Source of the DNA: Sphingomonas sanxanigenens DSM 19645 = NX02 | Lineage (GTDB): Bacteria; Pseudomonadota; Alphaproteobacteria; Sphingomonadales; Sphingomonadaceae | DNA length: 64,000 bases | NCBI RefSeq assembly: GCF_000512205.2 | Contig: NZ_CP006644.1 | Location: 1,792,520-1,856,519 of the forward strand | Reading direction: 5' to 3' | Shown here: positions 44,053 through 56,583 of the stretch, one piece after another | How the letters are laid out: each line of letters begins with the position of its first letter | Numbering within the stretch: position 1 is the first letter of the stretch | Made by a program: the position numbers and the translations under genes | Notes under the pieces: generated by a model | Told to the model about the DNA's origin: nothing | Seen by the model: only the letters and a program-made list of their open reading frames with translations | Database searches by the model: none

Positions 44053-45099
44053 ATGCTCGTCGCACTGCTGCCCGGAGACGGAATCGGGCCGGAGGTCATC
44101 GCCGAAGCGGTGCGGGTGCTCGACGCGGCGGGCGTCTCCGACCTCAGCTATGAGACTGCGCCTGTCGGCGGTGCCGCCTACAAGGCGGAAGGCCATCCGC
44201 TGCCCGAGGCAACGCTGGCGCTCGCCAGGCGCGCCGACGCCCTGCTGTTCGGCGCGGTCGGCGATCCCGATTGCGACCGGCTGGAGCGCCGGTTGCGCCC
44301 CGAGCAGGCGATCCTCGGCCTCCGCGCCGCGCTGGGCCTGTTCGCCAACCTGCGCCCTGCCAAGCTCTTCCCCGAGCTGGCCGACGCCTCCGCGCTTCGC
44401 CCCGAAGTCGCCAGCGCGATCGACATGGTGATCGTCCGCGAATTGAATGGCGACGTCTATTTCGGCGAAAAGGGCATGCGCACGACCCCCGGTGGGCTGC
44501 GCCAGGGCTATGACGTGATGTCCTATGACGAGTCGGAAGTGGCGCGCATCGCCCGCGTGGGCTTCGAGACCGCGCGCGCGCGCCGCGGCAAGCTGACCTC
44601 GGTCGACAAGGCGAATGTTCTGGAAACCTCGCAGCTCTGGCGCGACGTGGTGACCGAGATCGCCGCCGAATATCCCGACGTCGCGCTCAGCCATCTTTAT
44701 GTCGACAACGCCGCCATGCAACTCGTGCGCAACCCCGGCCAGTTCGATGTGATCGTCACCGGCAACCTGTTCGGCGACATCCTTTCGGACCAGGCGAGCA
44801 TGTGCGCCGGCTCGATCGGCATGCTGCCCTCCGCGGCGCTCGATGGCGCGGGCAAGGGGCTGTACGAGCCGATCCACGGTTCGGCGCCCGACATCGCGGG
44901 GCAGGCCAAGGCCAACCCGCTGGCGACGATCCTCTCCGCGGCGATGATGCTGCGCTATTCGCTCGGCAAGCCGGACGACGCCGATCGCATCGAAGCCGCC
45001 GTAGCGGCGGCGCTGGCCGCCGGCGCGCGTAGCCCGGATCTCGGCGGGTCGATGACGACCACCGAGATGGGCGACGCCGTCATCCGCGCACTCCGGTAA
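44053..45099 (+). CDS. leuB: 3-isopropylmalate dehydrogenase
   Basis: 348 aa from ATG at 44053 ([16 protein letters not shown]), preferred because GGGAG lies 6 nt ahead; upstream in-frame starts add unrelated residues. Motifs: [74 protein letters not shown] and [10 protein letters not shown]. It oxidatively decarboxylates 3-isopropylmalate in leucine synthesis. leuC/leuD are not in the window. Confidence 0.96.
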   Translation: MLVALLPGDGIGPEVIAEAVRVLDAAGVSDLSYETAPVGGAAYKAEGHPLPEATLALARRADALLFGAVGDPDCDRLERRLRPEQAILGLRAALGLFANLRPAKLFPELADASALRPEVASAIDMVIVRELNGDVYFGEKGMRTTPGGLRQGYDVMSYDESEVARIARVGFETARARRGKLTSVDKANVLETSQLWRDVVTEIAAEYPDVALSHLYVDNAAMQLVRNPGQFDVIVTGNLFGDILSDQASMCAGSIGMLPSAALDGAGKGLYEPIHGSAPDIAGQAKANPLATILSAAMMLRYSLGKPDDADRIEAAVAAALAAGARSPDLGGSMTTTEMGDAVIRALR

Positions 45100-45110
45100 G
45101 CCGCGCGCCC

Positions 45111-46214
45111 GTGTCCGGCGATCCGCCGCTCGCGCTTGCCGTCGTCGTCCCGACCTTCAATGAGGCGGGCAATGTTGCGACGTTGATTGCGCGGCTGGAC
45201 GTGGTGCTGGCGGGCATCGCCTGGGAAGCGATCATCGTCGACGATGCCAGCCCGGACGGCACGGCGGCGGTCGCCCGCCGGCTGGCGCTGACCGACCGGC
45301 GGGTGCGGGTGATCGAACGGATCGGCCGCCGCGGTCTCTCCTCCGCCTGCATCGAGGGCATGCTCTCGACCGCCGCGCCCTATGTCGCCGTGATCGACGG
45401 CGACCTGCAGCATGACGAGAGCCTGCTGCCGCGGATGCTCGGGCGGCTGAAGGAGGGGGGCGTCGATCTCGTCGTCGGCACGCGTTTCGCAGAGGGCGGA
45501 GGCACCGGCGAATGGGATCGTGACCGGCTGGCCAAGTCGCGCTTTGCCGCGGGGCTCAGCACGATCGTGCTCAAGGCCGAACTCTCGGATCCGATGAGCG
45601 GCTTCTTCATGATCGAGGCGGAGGCGCTTCGCGCGCTGGCGCCGCGGCTGTCGGGGATCGGCTTCAAGATCCTGCTCGACATCATGACCGCGGCGCCGCA
45701 GCCGCTGCGCGTCGCCGAACTTGGCTATGTCTTTCGCGAGCGCACCGAAGGGGAGAGCAAGCTCGACCATGTCGTTGCGCTCGAATATCTGATCGCGCTC
45801 TACGAGAAGCTGTTCGGCCGCATCGTGCCGGTGCGCTTCGCACTGTTCGCCAGCGTGGGCGCGGCCGGTATCCTCGTCCATTTCGCGGTGCTGACGGCGA
45901 TGTTCGAGGGGCTGACGATCGCCTTCGCCGCCTCTCAGGCGGTGGCGACAATGGTCGCGATGACGTTCAATTTCTGGCTCAACAACCTGTTCACCTACCG
46001 CGACCGCCGGTTGCGCGGGGCGCGGGCGCTGCTGCGTGGCTGGATCTCCTTCTGCCTCGTCTGCGGGTTGGGCGCTTTGGCGAATATCGGCGTGGCGGCC
46101 TTCCTGTTCGAGTATCGCAATATGCTGTGGGGCGTCTCGGCGCTGGCCGGGGTGCTGGTCGGGGCGGTGTGGAACTTCGCCTTGTCTTCGCGCTTCACCT
46201 GGGGGCGCTACTGA
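45111..46214 (+). CDS. GT2 glycosyltransferase fused to GtrA-type membrane domain
   Basis: 367 aa with GTG start 11 nt after leuB. Residues 1-240 are a dolichol-phosphate-mannose-synthase-like GT2 (VVVPTFNEAGN, IIVDDASPDGT, VIDGDLQHDESLL, DPMSGFFMI). Residues about 245-367 hold four membrane spans of a GtrA domain, with FNFWLNNLFTYRDRR and a terminal WNFALSSRFTWGR. Such fusions make polyprenyl-phosphate sugars. The convergent gene 12 nt away is a GT39-like membrane transferase that uses this kind of donor, so the two likely work together on envelope glycans. Confidence 0.9.
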   Translation: MSGDPPLALAVVVPTFNEAGNVATLIARLDVVLAGIAWEAIIVDDASPDGTAAVARRLALTDRRVRVIERIGRRGLSSACIEGMLSTAAPYVAVIDGDLQHDESLLPRMLGRLKEGGVDLVVGTRFAEGGGTGEWDRDRLAKSRFAAGLSTIVLKAELSDPMSGFFMIEAEALRALAPRLSGIGFKILLDIMTAAPQPLRVAELGYVFRERTEGESKLDHVVALEYLIALYEKLFGRIVPVRFALFASVGAAGILVHFAVLTAMFEGLTIAFAASQAVATMVAMTFNFWLNNLFTYRDRRLRGARALLRGWISFCLVCGLGALANIGVAAFLFEYRNMLWGVSALAGVLVGAVWNFALSSRFTWGRY

Positions 46215-46226
46215 GGGTGAGCCGCG

Positions 46227-47489
46227 CTAAGGCCAGGTCGGAAACCACATCCAGAAGTGGAACGCCTGGTCGCTGGATAGCGGCAGCGCGGCGATGATCG
46301 GATAGAAATAGGCGAACAGCCCGCCCGCCAGCGCGGTGAAGAGGAAGGGCGAATAGGGATTGCCGCCGTCCTTGATCTCCTGCCGGAAGGCGCCGGCCAG
46401 CGCGATGCACAGGAATAGTGCTGGCAGATAATAGTAATAATAGAAGCCGATCTTCTTGGGGATGACGATCCACAGCGCCATCGAGAAGACCCAGAGCAGG
46501 CCCGCGAAGAGCTGCGCGCGATTGCGGTGGAGAATGCCCGTCCACAGCGCGAAGCCGACCGCGAGCAGGCCACCATACATGATCGCAGGGTTGCCGACGA
46601 GGAACACGCCGCGCTGGATGCCGTCGACCGGTTCGTAGAAATACCAGATCGGCCGTCGGATCAGCGGCCAGTCCCACCATTCGCTCTGATAGGCATGGTG
46701 CGCCAGCGGCATCGTCTGCTGGCGGTACATGTCGAGCTGGAACGGCAACAGCGTCGCCAGTGTCAGCGGTTGCGAATGATAGAAGAAGGCGGGGATGAAG
46801 GTGGCGAAATAGGCAATCGCCATCGCGCCGGCCATCAGCAGTGCGCCGGGCACGAGCGCGATGCCACGCCATGTCTGCCTGGCCGGGAACAGCTTCATGC
46901 CGACGAAGACAAGTCCGGCGACCGCGGCATAAGGGAGGGCGGCCCATTTCGCGCCGATCGCGAGGCCGAAGCAGAGCCCCGATCCGATCAGCGACGCATG
47001 GCGCCGCTCGCCGAGCGCCGCGCCCATCGCCAGAGCGACACCCCACAGCAGGAAGGCGCCCATGATGCCATCAAGCATGCCGATCCGCGCCTGGATGAAG
47101 ACAAGTTGGTTGAGCATGCCGAAGATTCCGGCGAGCAGCCCCGCCCGAACGCTGCCGAACAGCAGCGAGGTGATGCGGAACAGCGCGAGGATCGTCGCCA
47201 CGCCGGCGATCAGGCTCGGCACGCGCCACGCGACAGGATTGTCGCCCAACAGGCCGATGCTGAGCGCGATCAGCGCCTTCGCCAGCAACGGATGTTCGAT
47301 GTTGATCGGCCGTTCAAGCGCCAGCAACACGCGCGCCGCGCGGACATAATGCGTCTCGTCGAACATCAGCACCGATGGCTGGCCGATGTTGAAGCCGAAC
47401 AGCAGCAGCGATGCGAGCGCAAGGAACAGCGCGGCCCGGCCCGCGTCGAGCCCCTTCAGCCATGCGATATCGCGAACGCCCCCGGTCAC
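46227..47489 (-). CDS. Phospholipid-carrier-dependent glycosyltransferase (GT39/ArnT-like)
   Basis: 420 aa, GTG start, about 10-12 membrane spans. The first periplasmic loop has MFDETHYVRAAR with the Asp-Glu expected in GT-C enzymes and INIEHPLLAKALIALSIG; later loops have RPIWYFYEPVDG and KKIGFYYYYYLPAL. Family members transfer sugars from polyprenyl phosphate to proteins or lipids. Convergent with the GT2-GtrA gene that may produce its donor. Confidence 0.87.
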   Translation of the reverse strand: MTGGVRDIAWLKGLDAGRAALFLALASLLLFGFNIGQPSVLMFDETHYVRAARVLLALERPINIEHPLLAKALIALSIGLLGDNPVAWRVPSLIAGVATILALFRITSLLFGSVRAGLLAGIFGMLNQLVFIQARIGMLDGIMGAFLLWGVALAMGAALGERRHASLIGSGLCFGLAIGAKWAALPYAAVAGLVFVGMKLFPARQTWRGIALVPGALLMAGAMAIAYFATFIPAFFYHSQPLTLATLLPFQLDMYRQQTMPLAHHAYQSEWWDWPLIRRPIWYFYEPVDGIQRGVFLVGNPAIMYGGLLAVGFALWTGILHRNRAQLFAGLLWVFSMALWIVIPKKIGFYYYYYLPALFLCIALAGAFRQEIKDGGNPYSPFLFTALAGGLFAYFYPIIAALPLSSDQAFHFWMWFPTWP

Positions 47490-47614
47490 GACGCGATCCT
47501 AGATCGGATCCTGTTGCATGGCGATGACAGAAATGCGCATCCGGAATGCGCTATGACCCGGCTGGCGCGATCGCCGATTGACGGCCGCCGCCTGCCCGGC
47601 GCAAAGCGGCGCGC

Positions 47615-48823
47615 ATGAAGAGGCATACCGGACAGGACCGCAGCGTTACCAACACCTGGCGCCCCGCCACACAGGCCGTGCGGGGCGGCACCATGCGCTC
47701 CGAATGGGGCGAAACCTCCGAGGCGATCTTCATGACCTCGGGCTACGCCTATGACTGCGCGGCAGACGCCGCGGCACGGTTCGCAGGCGAGCAGCAGGGG
47801 ATGACCTACAGCCGCTTGCAGAACCCGACGGTGGAGATGCTGGAGCATCGCATCGCGCTGCTGGAAGGCGCCGAGGCGGCGCGCTGCACCGCATCCGGCA
47901 TGGCGGCGATGACCGCCGCGCTGCTGTGCCAGCTCAAGTCGGGCGACCATGTCGTCGCCGCGCGCGCCGCGTTCGGATCGTGCCGCTGGCTGGTCGATAC
48001 GCTGCTGCCGCGGTTCGGGATCGAGACGACGGTGATCGATGCGCGCGAGACCGCGCTGTGGAAGGAATCGATCCGCCCCAACACCAGGGTCTTCTTCTTC
48101 GAGACGCCGGCCAACCCGACAATGGACATTGTCGATCTCGCCGCGGTGTGTGCGATCGCCAGGGATGCCGGCATCACCACCGTGGTCGACAACGCGTTCG
48201 CCACGCCCGCGCTGCAGAAGCCGATGGAATTCGGCGCGGATGTCGTCGCCTATTCGGCGACCAAGATGATGGACGGGCAGGGCCGCGTGCTCGCCGGTGC
48301 GATCTGCGGCACCGAGGATTTCATCACCAACACGCTGCTGCCCTTCCATCGCAACACCGGACCGACGCTCAGCGCGTTCAACGCCTGGGTGGTGTTGAAG
48401 GGGCTGGAGACGCTTGACCTGCGCATCCGCCGCCAGAGCGAGAACGCGCTGGCGGTCGGCCGCTTCCTCGAAGGCCGCGTGCCGACCATCCTCCACCCGG
48501 GCCTGCCGAGCCATCCGCAGCACGAGTTGGCGATGCGGCAGATGTCCGCCTGTGGCCCGATCTTCGCGATCGTGCTGGAAGGCGGCCGCACGCAGGCGCA
48601 TGGCCTGCTCGACGCGCTGCAACTCATCGACATTTCCAACAATATCGGCGACTCTCGCTCGCTGATGACGCATCCGTCGTCCACCACCCATAGCGGTGTG
48701 GCGCCGGAAGCGCGCGAGGAGATGGGCGTGGGCGAGGGTATGTTGCGGCTGAATATCGGGCTCGAGGATCCGCAGGACCTGATCGCGGATCTCGATCAGG
48801 CGCTGAGCGCCGTCGGGCTGTGA
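47615..48823 (+). CDS. metZ: O-succinylhomoserine sulfhydrylase
   Basis: 402 aa PLP enzyme of the Cys/Met metabolism family. Typical MetZ N-terminus TWRPATQAVRGGTMRSEWGETSEAIF, TYSRLQNPTVEMLE, the internal aldimine Lys in YSATKMMDGQGRVLAG, and the C-terminal IGLEDPQDLIADLDQAL. It makes homocysteine from O-succinylhomoserine and sulfide. The leader of about 125 nt was checked for a SAM-II-like riboswitch; none was recognised. Overlaps apaG by GTGA. Confidence 0.93.
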   Translation: MKRHTGQDRSVTNTWRPATQAVRGGTMRSEWGETSEAIFMTSGYAYDCAADAAARFAGEQQGMTYSRLQNPTVEMLEHRIALLEGAEAARCTASGMAAMTAALLCQLKSGDHVVAARAAFGSCRWLVDTLLPRFGIETTVIDARETALWKESIRPNTRVFFFETPANPTMDIVDLAAVCAIARDAGITTVVDNAFATPALQKPMEFGADVVAYSATKMMDGQGRVLAGAICGTEDFITNTLLPFHRNTGPTLSAFNAWVVLKGLETLDLRIRRQSENALAVGRFLEGRVPTILHPGLPSHPQHELAMRQMSACGPIFAIVLEGGRTQAHGLLDALQLIDISNNIGDSRSLMTHPSSTTHSGVAPEAREEMGVGEGMLRLNIGLEDPQDLIADLDQALSAVGL

Positions 48824-49218
48824 AGGCGTTCTTCCCTCACGCGGAAACGACGCGGGGTATCACCGTGCGCGTCTCGGTGAGCTTCCTGCCGGAACAGTCG
48901 GAGCCGGCGCGCGGGCGCTGGTTCTGGGCCTATCATATCCGCATCGAGAATGAGGGCGATATGGCGGTGCAACTCATGACCCGTCACTGGCGGATCACCG
49001 ACGGCCGCGGCGCGCAGCACGAGGTCGAGGGCGAGGGGGTGGTCGGCGAACAGCCGCTGATCGTACCCGGCGGCGCCTTCGACTATGTGTCCGGTTGCCC
49101 GCTGACGACGCCGACGGGCTATATGAAGGGCAGCTATCACATGATCGGCGAGGATGGATCGACCTTCGACGTAGCGATCCCGCGCTTTCCGCTGACCGCG
49201 CCCGCGGTAGCAAATTAA
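48820..49218 (+). CDS. apaG: ApaG domain protein
   Basis: 132 aa, GTG start in the metZ stop codon. Fibronectin-III-like ApaG fold with FWAYHIRIENEGDMAVQLMTRHWRITDGRG, VVGEQPLIVPGGAFDYVSGCPL and TPTGYMKGSYHM. ApaG is linked to Co2+ resistance and Ap4A levels in enterobacteria, with no firmly known biochemical role. The metZ-apaG coupling is common in alphaproteobacteria. Confidence 0.93.
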   Translation: MKAFFPHAETTRGITVRVSVSFLPEQSEPARGRWFWAYHIRIENEGDMAVQLMTRHWRITDGRGAQHEVEGEGVVGEQPLIVPGGAFDYVSGCPLTTPTGYMKGSYHMIGEDGSTFDVAIPRFPLTAPAVAN

Positions 49219-49242
49219 ACCGAGTAACGGGATCAGCCGGGA

Positions 49243-50031
49243 ATGAAGCGTACCCACCTTCCGCTGAACGGCCTGCGCGTGCTCGACGCTGCCGCGCGGC
49301 ATCTCAGCTTCACGCGCGCAGCCGACGAGTTGGCGGTGACGCCCGCCGCGGTCGGCCAGCAGATCCGCGCGCTGGAAGACACGCTGGGCGTGGTGCTGTT
49401 CCGCCGTACGCCCAAGGGACTGGAACTGACGCCGGAGGCCGGTGCGGGGCTCGATAATCTGCGCGCGGGCTTCCTGCAGTTCGAGGAATCGGTGCGGGCG
49501 ATGCAGGCGGGCCAATCCTCCAAGGCGCTGACCATCGCCGCGCCGCGCGACTTCACCGCCAAATGGCTCGCCCCGCGGCTCGCCGCCTATGGCCGTAGCG
49601 ATCCCGAACTTCGGTTCGTGCTGATCGCGGCGGACAGCGACCTCGATTTCACCGAAGCCAATCTCGACCTCGCCATCCGTCTCGTCGACGGGCCCGGCGA
49701 GCATGAAGGGGTCAAGCTGGCGGACGGCGCCTTCGTCACCGTCGGCATGGCCGATGCGGGCGAGATGCCGATCCACTGGCCGGGGTGCCCGGGCGAGGAT
49801 GGCGCGGCCGCGCTGCGCGTGGCCGATGCCGGCCTTGCCATCGACGCGGCTGCCGCCGGCTTCGGGCGCGCCAACGTGCCCGCGCTGCTTGCCGAAGGTG
49901 ACCTTGCCGCGGGGCGGATCGTTTCGCTGGGAGAGCCCAGGCCGACATCAAAGGCCTTCTGGCTGATCGCACCGCTGCCGCAATGGCGCCAGAAGAAGGT
50001 CAAGGCGCTCGTCGCCGCGCTGACGGCATGA
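49243..50031 (+). CDS. LysR-family regulator (GcvA-like), short
   Basis: 262 aa, about 40 residues shorter than GcvA-type proteins. N-terminal winged helix: LNGLRVLDAAARHLSFTRAADELAVTPAAVGQQIRALED and LFRRTPKGLELTPEA. The effector domain has the GcvA start (LTIAAPRDFTAKWLAPRLAAY, DLDFTEANLDLAIRL) but a shortened second subdomain. Overlaps the GNAT gene by ATGA. No divergent target gene; regulation target unknown. Confidence 0.87.
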   Translation: MKRTHLPLNGLRVLDAAARHLSFTRAADELAVTPAAVGQQIRALEDTLGVVLFRRTPKGLELTPEAGAGLDNLRAGFLQFEESVRAMQAGQSSKALTIAAPRDFTAKWLAPRLAAYGRSDPELRFVLIAADSDLDFTEANLDLAIRLVDGPGEHEGVKLADGAFVTVGMADAGEMPIHWPGCPGEDGAAALRVADAGLAIDAAAAGFGRANVPALLAEGDLAAGRIVSLGEPRPTSKAFWLIAPLPQWRQKKVKALVAALTA

Positions 50032-50555
50032 GCCGCTTTCCCTCGATCGACACGGCGCGGCTCCGCCTTCGCCCGATCGAGTTGAGCGACGCCGCGGCAT
50101 TGCACGCAGCGCTTTCGGACCCGGTGACGATGCATTGGTGGTCGAGCGCGCCGCGCACCTCGCTGGCCGAAACCGAGGCCTATGTGCGGGTTAACGTCGA
50201 GGAGAAGACGTGGCGATGCTGGGCGATCACCGAGCGCGGCGACGACCATGCGCTCGGCTGGGTGAATCTGTCAGAACGGCGGGCTGCGGTGTTCGAGGTC
50301 GGGTATATCCTCGTGCCGCAGGTGCGGGGCAGGGGGATCGCCGCAGAGGCAGTGTCGGGCGTGATCGACCGGATGTTCGCGGACGGCGCGCGGCGGATCT
50401 TCGCCGATGTCGATCCCGACAATGCCGCGTCGGTCGGACTGCTCGAACGGCTGGGGTTCCGCCTCGAAGGTCGGCTGCGCGAGGAATGGGAAACGCATAT
50501 CGGCGTGCGGGATACGTTGCTCTACGGGCTGTTGCGGCGCGAATGGCGCTCGTGA
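50028..50555 (+). CDS. GNAT N-acetyltransferase, RimJ/RimL type
   Basis: 175 aa from ATG at 50028, within the LysR stop (ATGA). RimJ/L features: DTARLRLRPIELSDAAAL, GWVNLSERR, the acetyl-CoA loop VPQVRGRGIAAEAVSGVI, and DPDNAASVGLLERLGFRLEGRLREEW. It acetylates an unknown amine, possibly a protein N-terminus, sugar amine or drug. Co-transcribed with a LysR regulator. Confidence 0.88.
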   Translation: MSRFPSIDTARLRLRPIELSDAAALHAALSDPVTMHWWSSAPRTSLAETEAYVRVNVEEKTWRCWAITERGDDHALGWVNLSERRAAVFEVGYILVPQVRGRGIAAEAVSGVIDRMFADGARRIFADVDPDNAASVGLLERLGFRLEGRLREEWETHIGVRDTLLYGLLRREWRS

Positions 50556-50642
50556 TGCGGACGGCGCTAGACCTTCGCGTGACAGACACGCGCCCGATTT
50601 CGTGACACGGCGCGGCAGGCGCGCAGGATAGCGGAGATCGCG

Positions 50643-51161
50643 GTGCAGCAGAGAAGGAACGAACTCGCGACCACGCTGCTCGGCAGCGAGTTTCAGGATC
50701 TCGAGCATGACGAGCAAGCGGTGCTGTCCGGTATCGCTGCCGGCGTACCGATCGCGCAGGACGCCAGCGACCTCGACGACGCCAATGCCGACCTCGCGGA
50801 CCGGCTTGCCGATCGGGTCGCGGCGATCGGCGGATCCTGGTCGTTCATCATCGGCTTCGCGCTGGTGCTGTTCGGCTGGATGCTGCTCAACAGCGAGGTG
50901 CTCGCCCATTTCGGGATGGCGTTCGATCCATATCCCTACATCTTTCTCAACCTGATGCTCTCGACGCTCGCCGCGATCCAGGCGCCGGTGATCATGATGA
51001 GCCAGAACCGGCAGGCGGCGAAGGACCGCATGGCGGCAAAGCTCGACTATCAGGTCAATCTGCGGGCCGAACTGGAAATCCTGCGCATCCACGCAAAGAT
51101 CGACGAGGAAATCATCGCGCGGCTCGATCGGCTGTCCGAACGGCTGGACAGGACGGGATAA
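50643..51161 (+). CDS. DUF1003 membrane protein
   Basis: 172 aa, GTG start with GGAG ahead. The core has two membrane spans typical of DUF1003: GSWSFIIGFALVLFGWMLLN and YPYIFLNLMLSTLAAIQAP, then IMMSQNRQAAKDRMAAKLDYQVN and a coiled-coil C-terminus (AELEILRIHAKIDEEIIARL). The function of the family is unknown. A bidirectional terminator follows. Confidence 0.88.
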   Translation: MQQRRNELATTLLGSEFQDLEHDEQAVLSGIAAGVPIAQDASDLDDANADLADRLADRVAAIGGSWSFIIGFALVLFGWMLLNSEVLAHFGMAFDPYPYIFLNLMLSTLAAIQAPVIMMSQNRQAAKDRMAAKLDYQVNLRAELEILRIHAKIDEEIIARLDRLSERLDRTG

Positions 51162-51165
51162 ACGA

Positions 51166-51194
51166 AAAGGGCCGACGCGCAGCGCCAGCCCTTT
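51166..51194. terminator. Bidirectional terminator between DUF1003 gene and atp operon
   Basis: AAAGGGC (51166-51172) and GCCCTTT (51188-51194) form a perfect 7-bp stem. The A-rich flank on the left supplies a short T-run for the minus strand (end of atpC) while TTT closes the plus-strand side. The two genes converge here. Confidence 0.75.
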
Positions 51195-51226
51195 CGGTGT
51201 TCGGTCGTGCCGGGCGGCTTTGTCTA

Positions 51227-51487
51227 TCAGCCCTCGATCACACGATCCGCGAGCACGGTCAGGCCCTTTTCGCTGACCTCGGCGAAGCCGCCTTCCACCT
51301 GCAGGATCTCGGGCGTGGCGCCCTCGGTGCGGTAGATCTTGAGCGCACCGTCCTTCACCGTCGACATGAACGGCGCGTGGCCCTGAAGCACGCCGAACTG
51401 ACCTTCGGTGCCGGGGACGACGACCATGTAGACCTCTTCCGAGCGGACGAGCTTCTCGGGGGTCACCAGTTCGAAATGCAGTGCCAT
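51227..51487 (-). CDS. atpC: ATP synthase epsilon subunit, short form without C-terminal helices
   Basis: 86 aa, start [29 protein letters not shown] and end LADRVIEG: exactly the N-terminal beta-sandwich of epsilon. The two C-terminal helices (about 50 residues) that inhibit ATPase in E. coli are missing, and the terminator right after the stop shows no remnant. Short epsilon is known in several alphaproteobacteria. It joins gamma to the c-ring in the central stalk. Confidence 0.93.
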   Translation of the reverse strand: MALHFELVTPEKLVRSEEVYMVVVPGTEGQFGVLQGHAPFMSTVKDGALKIYRTEGATPEILQVEGGFAEVSEKGLTVLADRVIEG

Positions 51488-51514
51488 GGTTTCTTCCTTA
51501 GCCCTTCCTCCCCC

Positions 51515-51611
51515 TCAGGAGGCGGGGTGGGGTGGGGGACGCTGGAGCGTGCGCATCGGCTTGCGAGCAAGCGACAGGCCCCACCCCGACCCCTCCCCTG
51601 AAGGGGAGGGG
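51515..51611. repeat. GC-rich palindromic element between atpD and atpC
   Basis: CCCCTCCCCT (51590-51599) and AGGGGAGGGG (51602-51611) are exact inverted copies, and GGGGTGGGG near 51524 faces CCCCACCCC at 51579-51587. The whole piece looks like an inserted intergenic repeat inside the operon and would form a strong RNA hairpin ahead of atpC. Confidence 0.75.
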
Positions 51612-51622
51612 CCCGTCCATCA

Positions 51623-53978
<2,356 letters not shown>

Positions 53979-54003
53979 TCCTGGTCGTCTCTTCTTTCTT
54001 ACT

Positions 54004-54102
54004 CCCTCTCCCCTCCGGAGAGGGGGCGGGGAGAGGGGACTTCCGTCTGGGAGAAGAGCGTGATCGCCCGTCTCCCGACCCTCTCCCCGGCGGGGGAGAG
54101 GG
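54004..54102. repeat. Paired GC-rich palindromic elements between atpA and atpG
   Basis: Two hairpins, each with a perfect 10-bp stem CCCTCTCCCC/GGGGAGAGGG, at 54004-54037 and 54079-54102. They face each other and fill nearly the whole atpA-atpG gap. The words are those of a multi-copy intergenic repeat. They may tune the relative amounts of alpha and gamma by mRNA stability. Confidence 0.78.
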
Positions 54103-54112
54103 CTATTTCCTG

Positions 54113-56199
<2,087 letters not shown>

Positions 56200-56583
56200 G
56201 CGTCCGTTGCCCCTCTTCGAACCGGAAATGTCGACCTACGCCGAAAGGGGGCCGCAAGCGCGCCCCCGATCTCGGTCGCGGGGCGGTTAGCATCGGCTTT
56301 CGCCCGATGCAAGTCGAGCGGACGGGGCACAGCGCCGCCGCTCGGCCAACTGTAACGATTTGGTCACGCCGGCGCAGGGTTGGTAGCGGTAGCAACCATT
56401 GTCTGCGGCGGACCACATATGTGCTTGAGGAGTACAGCCGACGATCGATGAATGGCGGCTGTACGCGGTGCGTGATTCGCGGACATGCGGGGAGTGGTCG
56501 GCGCGAGATTGGCGGATGAGGCAACGCGCCAGGTTGGTGCCCGTAAATGCCGTGCGCGGATCCTGGCGTCCGGCCGCGAAGAC
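56200..56583. other. Intergenic region upstream of atpH
   Basis: About 380 nt without a credible gene. It must hold the atp promoter. CAACTGTAACGAT at 56346-56358 nearly repeats CAACTGTAACAAT found upstream of the MliC-like gene. A 9-bp inverted repeat lies at 56432-56464. No consensus -35/-10 pair stood out. Confidence 0.4.
56432..56464. repeat. 9-bp inverted repeat GTACAGCCG/CGGCTGTAC
   Basis: GTACAGCCG (56432-56440) and its exact reverse complement (56456-56464) are separated by 15 nt. It lies about 120 nt beyond the stop of the thioredoxin-reductase-like gene. There is no T-run, so an operator or structured RNA is as likely as a terminator. Confidence 0.45.

Noticed and set aside
47490..47614. 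Possible SAM-II type riboswitch before metZ
   Set aside because: The leader was searched because such elements are common before alphaproteobacterial metZ, but the conserved pairing and core words were not found.
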